A stretch of DNA of 64,000 nucleotides from Zoroaster sp. YZ-2022. Its lineage: Eukaryota > Echinodermata > Asteroidea > Forcipulatida > Zoroasteridae. The translations under genes were made by a program, and so were the position numbers. Below are positions 13,362 to 24,182 of the stretch, piece after piece. Position 1 is the first letter of the stretch; every line of letters begins with the position of its first letter. The DNA is taken from assembly GCA_029582265.1 (NCBI GenBank), contig CM055830.1:28189771-28253770 (forward strand). The letters are read 5' to 3'. The notes beneath the pieces are model-generated. The model worked only from the letters and a program-made list of their open reading frames with translations. It searched no databases and was not told where the DNA came from.

Positions 13362-13429
13362 TCAAGAGGATCTAGCCGTTGCGATGTCTTCTGCCATATG
13401 ATGGGGTGTTCCAGATTTTGGAATAACAC
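13362..13429 (-). pseudogene. Second aldo-keto reductase terminal exon, truncated copy
   Basis: After a minus-strand acceptor (TTTACAG), the exon reads VIPKSGTPHHMAEDIATARSS, then TGA at 13364-13362. The IPKS box binds the NADPH phosphate in aldo-keto reductases. The segment parallels VIPKSTNPYHIAENIAIF of the main gene's last exon at 14521, in the same phase, but lacks the C-terminal tail that follows there. It is either an alternative last exon of the main gene, or the surviving end of a tandem paralogue whose other exons have gone. Transcript data would separate these. Confidence 0.65.
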
Positions 13430-13925
13430 CTGTAAATACAAAAGGTGAAAATGTGCAAAGACTTGAGTGAATAGACATTAACCTAACAACCCCAAATTCT
13501 GCAAAATCCTCCAAGGGGCACTTCTTGGGATAAATTCAGCAATGTTGGAAATTAGTATTTTTAAGTACAGGCCGTTAGTGCTGAATATGAAAGATTAAAA
13601 AAAATGCATGGTGCATTTTGAAGATAAGGGCATGTTTCCAAAAGTGCACTGATGCATTGTGGAGGATTCAGGAAGGTTCCTAGCTAGAATACCTAGGGGG
13701 TTAGAGTTGAAGGTGATTTAATATGATGCATCCAATCAAACTCATTCTCAGCTCTCAAAACTAAAAATCAGGTGTGTAAAACATTTAAAGAGAAAGTATA
13801 CCACTAGTTAACATTCATTATACCATGCTCTCATGTAAATAAAGAAATATATAAGAACCAACTTGGAAATTTGATACAATTATCAAAATTCTGAACAAAA
13901 TAATTGGCATTTGCATTTGAGTTTA

Positions 13926-14243
13926 TTAACCCTCCTACTATTGCTGCACTTTAGTGGGAAGTTGCTGTCGAGGTCAAAACCAGTCAACTGCCTGTTTTGA
14001 CTGTTGACCCAAATGTGCACACAAAGGGATTTTTCGACTGGTTTTTACTGTCATTTTGACCACCCTGACCAATACCAAACAATGCTTTTACCAGTCAAAA
14101 ACGGTCGACTCATTTTGACCTGTAAATGTACTTACTACACGTAAGGTTTGAGAGTGTTCGACTTTTTAAGTGTACTAGATATACCTTGGCAAGTATATCA
14201 AAATTTTGACTGATTTTGACCCTTGTAGTAGTAGGAGGGTTAA
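13926..14243. mobile_element. TTAA-flanked miniature element, family A copy 1
   Basis: TTAACCCTCCTACTA at the left mirrors TAGTAGTAGGAGGGTTAA at the right. Both ends sit in TTAA, the target site that piggyBac-type transposases duplicate, and start with CCCT as piggyBac ends often do. The body is full of GTCAAAA / TTTTGAC repeats (for example CAGTCAACTGCCTGTTTTGA). It has no coding content. It lies downstream of the main aldo-keto reductase stop codon. Assignment to the piggyBac class is inferred. Confidence 0.85.
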
Positions 14244-14369
14244 AACAGCAAGATAACCTCAGGTTTATGAATAACTGTGATCACTTTGCTTTAAAAAAAA
14301 TACCAAATATACATGCATACAGTGCCTTTAAGTATTTTTACCTCAAAGACAAGAGAGGGGGGTCAAGCC

Positions 14370-17300
14370 TCATGGGACTCGAGAGGGATCCCAGCAGAAT
14401 TTCTCCCCACGATGAAGATTTGAAAGATCCTTGATGTCTTTGATTCAGAGCCAATCACCATGCTGGAAAATGGCAATGTTTTCAGCAATGTGATATGGGT
14501 TTGTTGATTTAGGAATGACACCTGTAATAAGATTATGATGAAATGGTCATCTTTTTTATCCATAAAATGTTTAACTTTAATACTAAAACTAGTAAAACAG
14601 CAACAACAAAAACAAAAAAACACAGGGCAAAAAATTTTTAAATCACCTTAAAAAACAAAAGGTTATTATGTGCATGCACTTTTCATGAGAATCAAGACAT
14701 CCATTAGGAAACCAAATTGTGAAGGCTTCAGCTCAAAGATATTTTACTCTTCTAAGAATATTGGTGAACATTCATTCATACAGACCCAAACTGCCTAAAT
14801 TCCATGTTAATGTCTCGGCTGGCTTGCCAGAATGGATCATTTATGATTGTGCTCTGTGCACAACACAGCTCTATCGTAATGAAAACACACCTTGTCTTTG
14901 ATGGTCGTGCTTTGTGTACAAAAACTATGCGTTGAGTACTTAATATTCAGTGAAAACTCTTCCCCGATCCGAGTATATAGTGCACGCTAAATACATGGGG
15001 TGTTGTGGCCGAGCGGTCTAGCTTACCGGATTCAAGTTCTGGTGTTAGCAACATAATGTGGGTTCGAATCACGGCCGTGACACTTGTGTCCTTGAGCAAG
15101 ACACTTAATCATAATTGGTTTCTCTCCACCCAGGGGTTAAATGGGTACCTGTGAAGGCAGAGTTGGTTTGCTCTATATGCGCTAGAAATGGCAGCAATTG
15201 AGCTGTATACTCCCCAGGGAGCTGAGATGGTTTCAGGAATGATTTATGAGCCTTATGAGCAGGGATAATAATATAATGCGCCTTGAGCACCACTTAGTTG
15301 GTGGATACGTGCGCTATATAAATCCACACATTATTATTATTAACCTGTGGTTGCACCCCACTAAATTCAAAGTTGAAATATAAATTTTAAACTCAAAAGC
15401 AAATCGTTGATTGATGTCTCATTGTTATTTTCAATTATGCATGGCTAGTACAGACGGCAGTCGATAAAATCCCTCTTAAAATAATAGGTGCTAATTTCCA
15501 AAGATATTCTGACAAAATCGCACTTCGCTTGACAGCAATGTATAGGACCACTACACCCGGGTATGTTTGACCAAAACATTCAAATTGGATAGCCAATTTA
15601 AACTACAGTCATGAATTTGGGTAATATTTCCACAATCCTTAAAAAGTGTCTTTCTATTGACCTAAAAAGAAATATAGGGCATATCAGCCTTGGTGCATTG
15701 CTTTATTGGGGTGATCGCCAGTGTATTCAATATAGAGGGAATATGATACTATTATACAAACAAAAATCCCTAAAACAGTGAAATAAAATTAGAAAGCATG
15801 TTGTACCTAAGTCTTGCTGTATGGCCCATTGTAGCAACACCTGGGCTGGTGTCCTATTAGTACGCCAGCAATTGTAACCACCCAGTGGCTCAGACAAAAG
15901 CTGTGATAGATTTAACCAGAACATGTATTTTATATTAACTAACAAGAATTATCATTTCAAATACAAATACATGTATAACACATACAGTTGTTTTAATCTC
16001 TTTCAACTTGATGTGTGGTTCTACTGTTGGTTATATGTCTGTAAATGAATACTTTAAGTAACCCTTGTATACATGCAGTCTCCAAAATGCCACAAAAACA
16101 AAAACTGCTAAGTACATGCTTTTTCTATGCATGCCATAAAATATTGCATACTGTACACAAGAATGGTACATGGATACCCCAAAATGCCCCTGTGTCTGGG
16201 ACAAAAACAAAGTGTTCTGACCTTCACACTGTATGTGTATACCCCAAGTTACTGCACTGGTTTATTTCAAGTTAACCTTGCAATGAAACAAAGCAGGTGG
16301 CTGCTTCATTTTACCTCATCTCTCCAAAGAGCCTTGGGGTATGCCATTAATCTTTAGATAAGAAAGTGTATTTTCAAATGTCAATGTTGTGACATTTTGA
16401 AGTATGGGTCCACTTTGTAAAGAACAACACTGATAATAGGAGGGTTTTAAAGAATAAAGTATAAAAAACCAGGCTGTAAAAGTTTCATCTTATTTCAGTG
16501 TGTCATTAACCCTCCTATAGGTTTAACAATCAAAGACACTCAAAATTTGTATGTCACTCCCAACCCATTGACTTTGTGCAATGCACTCAAATAAATGCAA
16601 GGACATGTGGCTCTGGTAGGAGGTCAAACCAAAACCACTCGACTGTAACTTATGCAGTACATACACAGCTCTGTGTGACTCTGCATATAACTTGTAAGAC
16701 ATACACAAGTGTGTTTGACTTTGCCACTATCTCCAGCACTCTTATACACATGTGTGAACAATTGGCAATGCAACCAAAAATACTCAAGTGACTGTCTGGC
16801 AGGTGCTATTGGGCCAAATTTCAGCCATGGGCATAGGAGGGTTAATGAGAAAAGAATTGAAAATATAAACATTCAGATTGTTTGTATTCATTCCAAAGTG
16901 AAATTTCTGACTTCAAATGACAGAAATTCATTTTGAAAATGATTTGACTAATTGCACATGAGAAATATATTTCAAAGGATGTTAGATACCATAATCAACA
17001 TTACACGACGTAAGTTTTATGTAAGTATTTTAATGACAAATAACATTTTGAATATTGTTCACAAAATAATGTTTAAAAAAAGAAAAGGAAAAAAGCATTA
17101 ATAATTACATTGATTGGTTATGGCTTCAGTTTAACTTCAAATCTGAGACGCATGGGAGAGTACATTTTTCTAAAGTTGTTTTGTGTTATTTGTTGTTAGC
17201 TAACCCTCCTACACATGGAGGCCACTCCGATCCACAAAATTCTGTTCCTGAGCAACCTTCAGTACATACATGTACAAGCCTGCTGTCCTTTCCAAGTAAT

Positions 17301-20300
17301 CTTACAAAATCAACTGTGTGCCACCCAAGGCCACTGTAAATGTTTGAACATATTAGTATGGCCTGCAATGTATCGATGGGAGACCACCTTACCCTGCAAT
17401 CTCAGTGGTGTGACAGTGCACAGAAGGGTAACCATAGGAGGCCACTGGCAACGGCTAATGGCTTGGAGTGGCCTGAATGGCTTGTTTCAAAAATTGCACT
17501 GATTGTAGGAGGGGAAGTACTTTCTAGACAGGGCACATTAAATATAACAACCCTTCCATTTTAAGCCCCAACAAGGAATCAAAGCTCCAATCAGAAATAT
17601 ATCACCAATCAGAAATGTATCACCAATCATACCTGGCCTTTTCCAAGTGAGCTGTAGGTCTGCAGATGAACATCATTAGTTTTGCACCACTCCAGAAGAT
17701 CAGTCTGAACAAGCAGAGGGTGGTATTCCACCTGGTTTGAGGGATAGGGGAACATGATGGTAAATGCACTCTGACATGGTATTTCTAGGTCTTATCAAGT
17801 GAAGAGACAGACCTTTAGAGCTATGAGAAATAATGTTCAAAATGTATATTACTGCATAAAGGGTGTGTAGAATTTTGATCAAATGTCTGCTAAATGCTTA
17901 CTTTGTTTTAATAATGGAGGCATTTTTAAAGCGCTCTTACACGAGGTATCACAGCGCTGTACATTATTACCCTTGCTCATCAGGCTCATAAATCATTCCT
18001 GAAACCATCTCAGCTCCCTGGAGAGTATACAGCTCAATTGCTGCCATTTCGCGAGCATATGGGCTAATCAAACACAACAACCAACATTGCCCTCACAGGT
18101 ACCCATTTACTCCTGGGTGGAGAGAAGCAATTATGGTAAAGTGTCTTGCTCGAGGACACAAGCATCACGGTCGCGGTCGGGATTCGAACCCACATTCTGA
18201 CGACTCAGCCATCAGAACACAAATCCGATGCACTAAACCGCTCGACCATGGCACTCCATTTTGTCATTTAGGAAAATATACAATGTAGTTTAAATTCATT
18301 CAGACTGTGTATACATTCTGTGGAATTGTGATACATTCCATGTTTACTAAAAATGACAGCGTGTCAGAGGAACAATTTCTCAGGATGCTTGGTACCATCA
18401 CCAACGTGACATCAAGTAAGATTTATTATTAGGTCAAACTTGTAGCTTTGCATGGTGAAGAGGATAAGTAAGACTAATTGCGGTGACACCATGTGAAATT
18501 CTCAATTGAGTAGTAATTAGTTCTGAAAAGAACTGGAGGTTACAACTCAATGGTGTCACCGCAATTAGTCTCACTTAAGATTTATTATTGAAGATTATAA
18601 TTCAGTAATTTGCCATTTTGACAATCTTTTCAGAAGTGGGCCACGTGATCAATATATAAGGCTTATGAATTTTACTGAGCACTGTGTCAGAAGCGCACTG
18701 GCTCAGCATATTATGAACATAACACAGTACATGCAAATAATGCTCATGCATCACCAAAGTGCCCAATCAATAGATATTGGGTGTATTTTCACTGCTAGAC
18801 AGCTAATTACAATGTGCGTAGAAGGCTGCACACACTTACTTGCAGAACAGTAGGCTTTATGCTAGTATAGGATGCCATCTCTTTGAGGTGCTTGAGGGTA
18901 TAATTTGAAACACCAATGTTCTTCACTTTACCTGGAAGAGAATCAACAAATATGACACTGATCAAGTTTCTGAACAAAAAGAAGATATTTTAAGGGAAGG
19001 TACATCATCGGTAATGTTGGCAAAACTACTTCTACATGTGTGATTATGCTTCTTACTATCTTTGAATCAAGATATTCATTTAACCCTCCTACTATAGCTG
19101 CACTTTTTTAATAGTGGCAAGTTGCTACAGGTCAAAATCAGTCAACTGCCTGTTTTGACTGTTGACCCAAATGTGTACACTGGGGCATTTTTGACTGGTT
19201 TTTACTGTCATTTTGACCAACAACAATACAAGACAAATGCTTTTACAAGTCAAAAACGGTCAACTCATTTTAACCTGTAAATGTACTTCACGTAAGGTTT
19301 GACAGTGTTTGACTTTTAAGTGCACCAGATATAACTTGGCAAGTATATCAACATTTTGACCCTTGTAGTAGTAGGAGGGTTAACAAGCATTCTGTGTAAG
19401 TTTATGTTTATTACATTGTGTATTGAAAATAAAGTGTCAAAAGCTTAATTCCATTTTTAATTCAAGTGGAATAAGATAAAAGGATTGCAATTATAGCTAT
19501 ATCGCTATTGATTTGATTCCTTTCCTTTGAATTACATTATTGATTTGAAATTGAATAACTATAATTTATTTCATTATTTTCCAATAAAAATCCATTGCAT
19601 CACATACATAAAAATAATAATAATGTGGACTTATATAGCGCACGTATCCACCAAACTGGTGCTCAAGGCGCATTATATTATTACCCCTGCTCATCAGGCT
19701 CATAAATCATTCCTGAAACCATCTCAGCTCCCTGGGGAGTATACAGCTCAATTCCTGCCATTACAACGCATATAGGGCTAATCAAACACAACAACCAACT
19801 CTGCCCGCACAGTCACAGGTACCCATTTACCCCTGGGTGGAGAGAAGCAATTATGGTAAAGTGTCTTGCTCAAGGACACAAGCACCATGGTCGCGGTTGG
19901 GATTCGAACTCACATTCTGGACGACTCAGCCATCAGAATACAAATCCGATGCACCTAAACCACTCGACCATGTACCTTCTTTGTGCAACTTTTCCAGGGC
20001 CATCCAGGAAGCTTTCCTGTAGCCTGCATGTCTAGGATCTTCAGCTTTCATCTTAGCCTTAGCAGGCCAGTGGATTAGATAAAGGTCTAGGTAGTCTATC
20101 TGAAGCCTCTCTAAGGTTTCTAAGCAGCCTGTGTAGGCCTCCTCCAACCCATGATCTTTGGGATCTGCAAGATACATGATCATATACATGTAGTAAAGGT
20201 GTCTAGCCTGGATTTACCACAATTCAATTTTGACAGATGTGATTTGCATCTCCAGGCTAAGTAATGGACAATCAAACATGGAAGTCTTGTGACTTTTCAT

Positions 20301-22905
20301 TCATGCTCCATGCAAATACCTGGATAGCAAACATCATGATGTGGTCTAGTATGCATTTTATAACCTGAACAACCCCAAAGCCATCAAACCCCAATGGCTG
20401 GTTGTGTCGCATTTTGATGGACTCAAACTGTACAGCTCAGACAAGGATACTTTGCATGGGGCCAGGTGTCCCACTTCCATCCAAGTCCAACTGTTGGTTG
20501 GTAGTGAGACTGTATGGTGGATTTTGGTTAATTCAGGAAGGTTCTTTGGCAAAATAATATGGGGTTAGGGGTTAACGGGGTGTACAGCATGGGTAATTAC
20601 TGAAAAGGAATCGAAAAGAATCTAAAAGCTTTAATAGTAGATGGTAATGATACAAACATCATCCAATTGTATTTTGTCTGACATCCGGTCATTTTTAGGA
20701 AGTTTACATTAATAAAAATTCAAATCTGAAATAGCTCATCAGCTGCTGAAAAACGGAAGAACAACGTGTTGCGATTTTGCCTACCATTTTGACATATGTG
20801 ACCAACGTGCAAATAGCTTACAAAGTTTACTGTGCAAAGATTAAGGTCTATCTCAATACATATCCTACCTAATTTACTTGTAATAAATAAGTCAGACCTC
20901 TTTAAGCCATGCTTAAGGAGAAGTTCTTTGATGCAGTCTCCAATGTCTGTCTCATTCTTATACACTGCTGCAGTATCTAAAGATGACAAAAATAAGATGT
21001 TCGTAAAGCCATTCAACTTTGAAAACAAAATGAAAGTGGGAATTAATTCCCAATGGGAATAAAAGTGGCCACACCAATGATTTGAAACCCCGGTGAGTCC
21101 ATCCCATAATTCGGGACCACAGTGGGTGTATCCTGCCATGCCCATTATTTTAAACCCCAGTCGGCATATTCCATCACACCCATGATTTGAGACCCTGCTG
21201 GGTGTAACCATAGTGATAATCAACTGGTCAGTTATCATTTAAACAAAATCTTTTAAATCAGAATTGTTTTCTATTGTTTTTTGTGCTAATTAAAGATACA
21301 CTTTTGTCATACTTTTTGTGAGATTAATATAATGTACATTTATTACCCCCAAAAAGAAACAATTGTTACATGCGCATGCAATCAATATTGGCACACTTTA
21401 CCTGACCGCAAGATTGTTTAAGTGTTAATAATAACAATAATAATAATAATAATGTGGACTTATATAGCGCATGTATCCACCAAACTGGTGCTCAAGGCGC
21501 ATTATATTATTACCCCTGTTCATCAGGCTCATAAATCATTCCTGAAACCATCTCGGCTCCCTGGGGAGTATACAGCTGAATTGCTGCCATTACAGCGCAT
21601 ATAGGGCTAATCAAACACAACAACCAACTCTGCCCTCACAGGTACCCATTTACCCCTGGGTGGTGAGAAGCAATTATGGTAAAGTGTCTTGCTCAAGGAC
21701 ACAAGCATTACGGTCGCGGTTGGGATTCGAACCCACATTCTGATGACTCAGCCATCAGAACACAAATCCGATGCACGAAACCGCTCGACCATGACAGTGG
21801 CACTCTATGTTTCTTTAGAGAAACATGTGGTCAGGTCAGATGTCCCAATGATGACTGTGCGTTAACAAAAGCAATGTACATTTTAAGCTCACAAAAAGAA
21901 CGATATGAAGTGAACTGTTTTGGTACTGTTTTGTAAATGCATCCATACTTTGCAAGAATCAAAATGTGTTCAGAAACCAGCCTGTAACCTGTGAAAATTC
22001 CAACTTAATTATTTCAATATCACTTAAACTAATCCCACTGCCTCTTACTCTGTATTGATTAATTTGAAGTTGAAAATTCTGTTGGGAATTTATTTTCTCT
22101 TAATTTTACTGAAATGACACCTCATACAGAACATATTCACGGGTTATCATCCTCAACTTTATTCCAAGTAAATTTTAAATTGAAACTGTGATAAATTATG
22201 CTTATTGAGATTACTTAACCCTCCTACTACTACAAGGGCCAAAAATCAGTCAAAATGTTGACTGGTTTTTACTGTCATTTTGACCACCCTGAATACCACA
22301 CAGTCAAACAATGTAAAAGAACTTTACGTGTAGTAAGTACATTTACAGGTCAAAATGAGTCGACTGTTTTTGACTGGTAAAAGCATTGTGTGGTATTGTT
22401 CAGGGTGGTCAAAATGACAGTAAAAACCAGTCATAAATGCCCCTGTTTACACATTTGGGTCAACAGTCAAAACAGGCAGTTGACTGGTTTTGACCTCTAC
22501 AGCAACTTCCCACTAAAGTGCAGCAATAGTAGGATAGTTGAAGCACGTACATGGCTTAAAAATAAAATATATATAAATAAAAAACATCGAGTTAGACTAT
22601 ATAGGCCTATGTACGTAAGTACAACAAATGTACGTGTATTAAATAAAATGTACTAACACACTTGCAAGTTTTAATGTTAAAATATCACTCATGCCCTAGA
22701 CAAGCTATTGTACTTATTATGTAGCAATTTAACATCACACACACATTTTAATGTATTTCAATTACAGAAATTCTGAGAGCACTTCCACATCCTTCAAAGT
22801 GGAATTAAATTGGCTGTTTCTTACCAATGGATCGGTAGCCCAGCTTGAAAGCTGTGTCCAGTGAGTTATAAACTATCTCACGACCAAGAAGCTTGTCACT
22901 TCCCA
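14370..22905 (-). CDS. Aldo-keto reductase, seven visible exons
   Basis: Exons, in coding order: 22905-22825, 20976-20869, 20164-19976, 18931-18840, 17731-17633, 15900-15807, 14521-14370. All have AG/GT borders and phases that join without gaps, giving about 270 residues against 275-320 for the family. NADPH-dependent carbonyl reduction is expected, in the cytosol. The catalytic tetrad is present: Asp and Tyr in DTAAVY, Lys in ITSKL, His in LIHWP. Also seen are GVSNYT, QVEYHPLL, RTPAQVLLQWAIQQ, and the cofactor box VIPKS. The tail WDPSRVP resembles bacterial-type glyoxal/diketo-reductase relatives. The N-terminal exon (the usual MPxxGxGT) was not found. Two oddities: exon 6 reads GGYNCWRTN where the family has a V..IA-type helix, with length kept, so paired indels are likely; and the last exon has an in-frame TGA at 14447-14445, after which IKDIKDLSNL resumes. 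The gene is either decaying or mis-assembled. Substrate unknown. Confidence 0.88.
14998..15341 (+). mobile_element. tRNA-derived SINE copy 2
   Basis: The head GTTGTGGCCGAGCGGTCTAG and the B-box-like GGTTCGAATCAC are followed by the shared body (TTGAGCAAGACACTTAATCA, AGCTGAGATGGTTTCAGGAA) and the tail GCGCTATATAAATCCACACA with (TTA)n. It lies in the last intron of the aldo-keto reductase, in the opposite orientation to that gene. Confidence 0.9.
15342..15806. other. Aldo-keto reductase intron 6 remainder
   Basis: AT-rich sequence between SINE copy 2 and exon 6. No repeat ends or coding segments were recognised. Confidence 0.5.
16506..16845. mobile_element. TTAA-flanked miniature element, family B copy 1
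   Basis: Begins TTAACCCTCCTATAGG and ends GCATAGGAGGGTTAA, with both ends in TTAA. The body differs from family A: AAAGACACTCAAAATTTGTA, then ACACAGCTCTGTGTGACTC, a short hairpin. A second copy lies at 48334-48552. It sits in intron 5 of the aldo-keto reductase and has no coding capacity. Confidence 0.85.
17202..17514. mobile_element. TTAA-type miniature element, diverged copy
   Basis: Starts CTAACCCTCCTACACATGGA and ends GATTGTAGGAGGGG. The ends match the family A/B terminal repeat but the terminal TTAA has decayed. The interior (GGAGGCCACTCCG ... GGAGGCCACTGGC) is not alignable to A or B by eye. It lies in intron 5 of the aldo-keto reductase. Confidence 0.65.
17915..18256 (-). mobile_element. 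tRNA-derived SINE copy 3
   Basis: Minus-strand copy. The head is at 18256 (GAGTGCCATGGTCGAGCGGT), with B box GGTTCGAATCCCGACC and the body shared with the other copies. The 3' part differs: instead of GCGCTATATAAGTCC it has an AGCGCTGTGATACCTC-like stretch, so this copy belongs to a subfamily with another tail. It lies in an aldo-keto reductase intron, in the same orientation as the gene. Confidence 0.85.
18420..18600. mobile_element. Foldback miniature element, family C copy 1
   Basis: AAGTAAGACTAATTGCGGTG and onward (18466-18492) pairs with its complement at 18550-18576 at 26 of 27 positions. Within the loop, AGTTCTGAAAAGAACT forms a second hairpin. Related copies are at 38395-38585 and 47416-47560. 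There is no coding content. The transcript of this region would fold tightly. Confidence 0.8.
18993..19079. repeat. Dispersed repeat end (AAGGGAAGGTACA type)
   Basis: AAGGGAAGGTACATCATCGG followed by AATGTTGGCAAAACTACTTC recurs with small changes at 37347-37383 and 38030-38110, and in reverse at 49500-49617 and near 63475-63495. It is a dispersed repeat, likely one end of a short non-autonomous element. The partner end is not securely identified. Confidence 0.6.
19080..19383. mobile_element. TTAA-flanked miniature element, family A copy 2
   Basis: TTAACCCTCCTACTATAGCT to TAGTAGTAGGAGGGTTAA, with TTAA at both ends. It is nearly the same as the copy at 13926-14243, including GTCAACTGCCTGTTTTGACT. 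The high similarity and intact ends point to recent mobility. It lies in intron 3 of the aldo-keto reductase. Confidence 0.88.
19614..19974 (-). mobile_element. tRNA-derived SINE copy 4, abutting a splice donor
   Basis: Minus-strand copy: the (AAT)n tail starts at 19614, and the head ends in CTCGACCATG at about 19963-19972. The B box is GGTTGGGATTCGAA-like at 19895-19910. The head touches the donor site of aldo-keto reductase exon 3, which ends at 19976. The donor GTACATGG partly consists of the SINE head CATGGTCGAG. Confidence 0.9.
20165..20868. other. Aldo-keto reductase intron 2
   Basis: Contains a 20340-20580 segment starting AACCTGAACAACCCCAAAG and ending ATATGGGGTTAGGGGTTAA. It resembles the CCCTAACCC-ended miniature elements in this window but is diverged. 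Nothing else is recognised. Confidence 0.4.
20977..21426. other. Aldo-keto reductase intron 1, distal part
   Basis: Holds a short tandem-like series on 21080-21200: TGATTTGAAACCCCGGTG.., TTTTAAACCCCAGTCGG.., TGATTTGAGACCCTGCTGG.., each about 55 bp, followed by TA-rich sequence. No coding signal is seen beyond exon 2. Confidence 0.45.
21427..21806 (-). mobile_element. tRNA-derived SINE copy 5
   Basis: Minus-strand copy with an (AAT)n tail, GTGGACTTATATAGCGCATG, the shared body, B box GGGATTCGAACCCAC in reverse, and head CCGCTCGACCATGACAGTGG. The copy is close to copy 4. It lies in intron 1 of the aldo-keto reductase, in the gene's orientation. Confidence 0.9.
22215..22541. mobile_element. TTAA-type miniature element, family A copy 3, inverted
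   Basis: Starts TTAACCCTCCTACTACTACA and ends with the degraded AATAGTAGGATAGTTGA. The internal order is the reverse of copies 1 and 2. GTCAAAATGAGTCGACTG, CAAAACAGGCAGTTGACTGG and the TTTGACC modules are shared. It lies in intron 1 of the aldo-keto reductase. Confidence 0.82.
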
Positions 22906-23171
22906 CTGCAAGGAAGAGATAAGAATAAAGGTTTTTAGACATGCATTCACAATTTACATTTGTACTTGTATAATATAATAGGGCGTGTTGATGGTTGATC
23001 ATTTCAGTTACGCTGAATTTGACATGGCCAACATGTTGTTATACACGCAACACTGTCATGACTGTCAGTGTCAACAGATAACGCATTAATTTTATAAACT
23101 TTAAGCTGCCACAATATCCAGATGGAAGTTAAAAAGTCATAGATTTAGAAGTCGACAAAATGCATTCAGCC

Positions 23172-23563
23172 TAGGGGTGTGCGTTTTCGGATATTTTTGG
23201 AACCGGATACCCGAAATCAGGAAACTTCGGATACCCGGATACCCGTTTTCATTTTTGTTGAAAACATGCCTCCGGTGGTGTACAAATACATGTACTGTAA
23301 ATGGTAACAAATTGACTTTATAATACAGAGGATACCATACTTAAATCGATCTTTTCTTTTATTGGAGTGCAATCTCTTGAATTTAAAGATAATTGTCTGT
23401 AAAAGTGTAAACATTACATTGTTCAAGAGCCACAGATTTCTGTTCGCACCGCTCAAATGTTAAGTCCGAATTTAAAAAAGTCGTTTACGGGTAATCGGAA
23501 CCGAAAAATGGAACCAGGTAATGACCGTTTCGGTCGGGTATCCAGATACCCGGCACAGCCCTA
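23172..23563. mobile_element. hAT-like miniature element with perfect 8-bp target duplication
   Basis: ATTCAGCC at 23164-23171 is repeated at 23564-23571 and directly flanks the inverted ends TAGGGGTGTGCG and CGGCACAGCCCTA. Subterminal inverted stretches carry GGATACCCG / CGGGTATCC motifs in several copies. An 8-bp duplication with TAGGGGTG-type ends is the hAT signature. The element is 392 bp with no transposase. The perfect duplication implies a fairly recent insertion. Confidence 0.92.
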
Positions 23564-23743
23564 ATTCAGCCCCTGATGACAGTTGTAAAAAGTAATATTT
23601 GTCTTATTTAGTTTGACCCATTTTTCTTACCAAGAACCATCTAGTATTAGCCAGCATGCAGCAATACCTTTGGGTGTCTTTTGGACACCCTGTTTGATAG
23701 ATGGACACCCTGTGTTATTTGTAAAACACATGCAAAAGTATTG

Positions 23744-24174
23744 GGAAAGAATGTCGTATCCGACCGCCACTTTTTAAGAGTTTTTCTTGGAATTGTTTTG
23801 CAACCACTAACCAGTTAAAAAGTGAATCTATTGATTTTATGATGGTTTTCGGACTTTATTTCCCTTCTAAAAAAATCCTCCCCTTCAGAAAATAGAAGGA
23901 TCCTATTACAGTTGCCACTGCGCATGTACAATGACTGTGTTGGTCACTAACAGGGGAGTTGACAAGATCAGACTGACATGACTGAGGTCAGTGAGGAAGT
24001 CATCGTATACAAAAAATGCCTGATTTTTCATGAAATAAATATCCTGGAATAATTTGAAGTAGACCTATATATCCATCATCATCCATATGTTCTCCACCTT
24101 ACTGGGTAGGTAAGATTACATTATTGGTTATATTGAATGAGAAAAAGTGGCGGTCGGATAACGACATTCTACCC
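23744..24174. mobile_element. Miniature DNA element with 8-bp target duplication and GAATGTCG ends
   Basis: AAGTATTG at 23736-23743 is repeated at 24175-24182. The inverted ends read GGAAAGAATGTCGTATCCGA on the left and, in complement, GGGTAGAATGTCGTTATCCG on the right. Both continue to CCGCCACTTTTT, giving ends of about 35 bp. A diverged lone end occurs at 50238-50272 (GGAAAGAATGTCGAACCCAA). The class is unassigned. No open frame suggests a transposase. Confidence 0.88.
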
Positions 24175-24182
24175 AAGTATTG

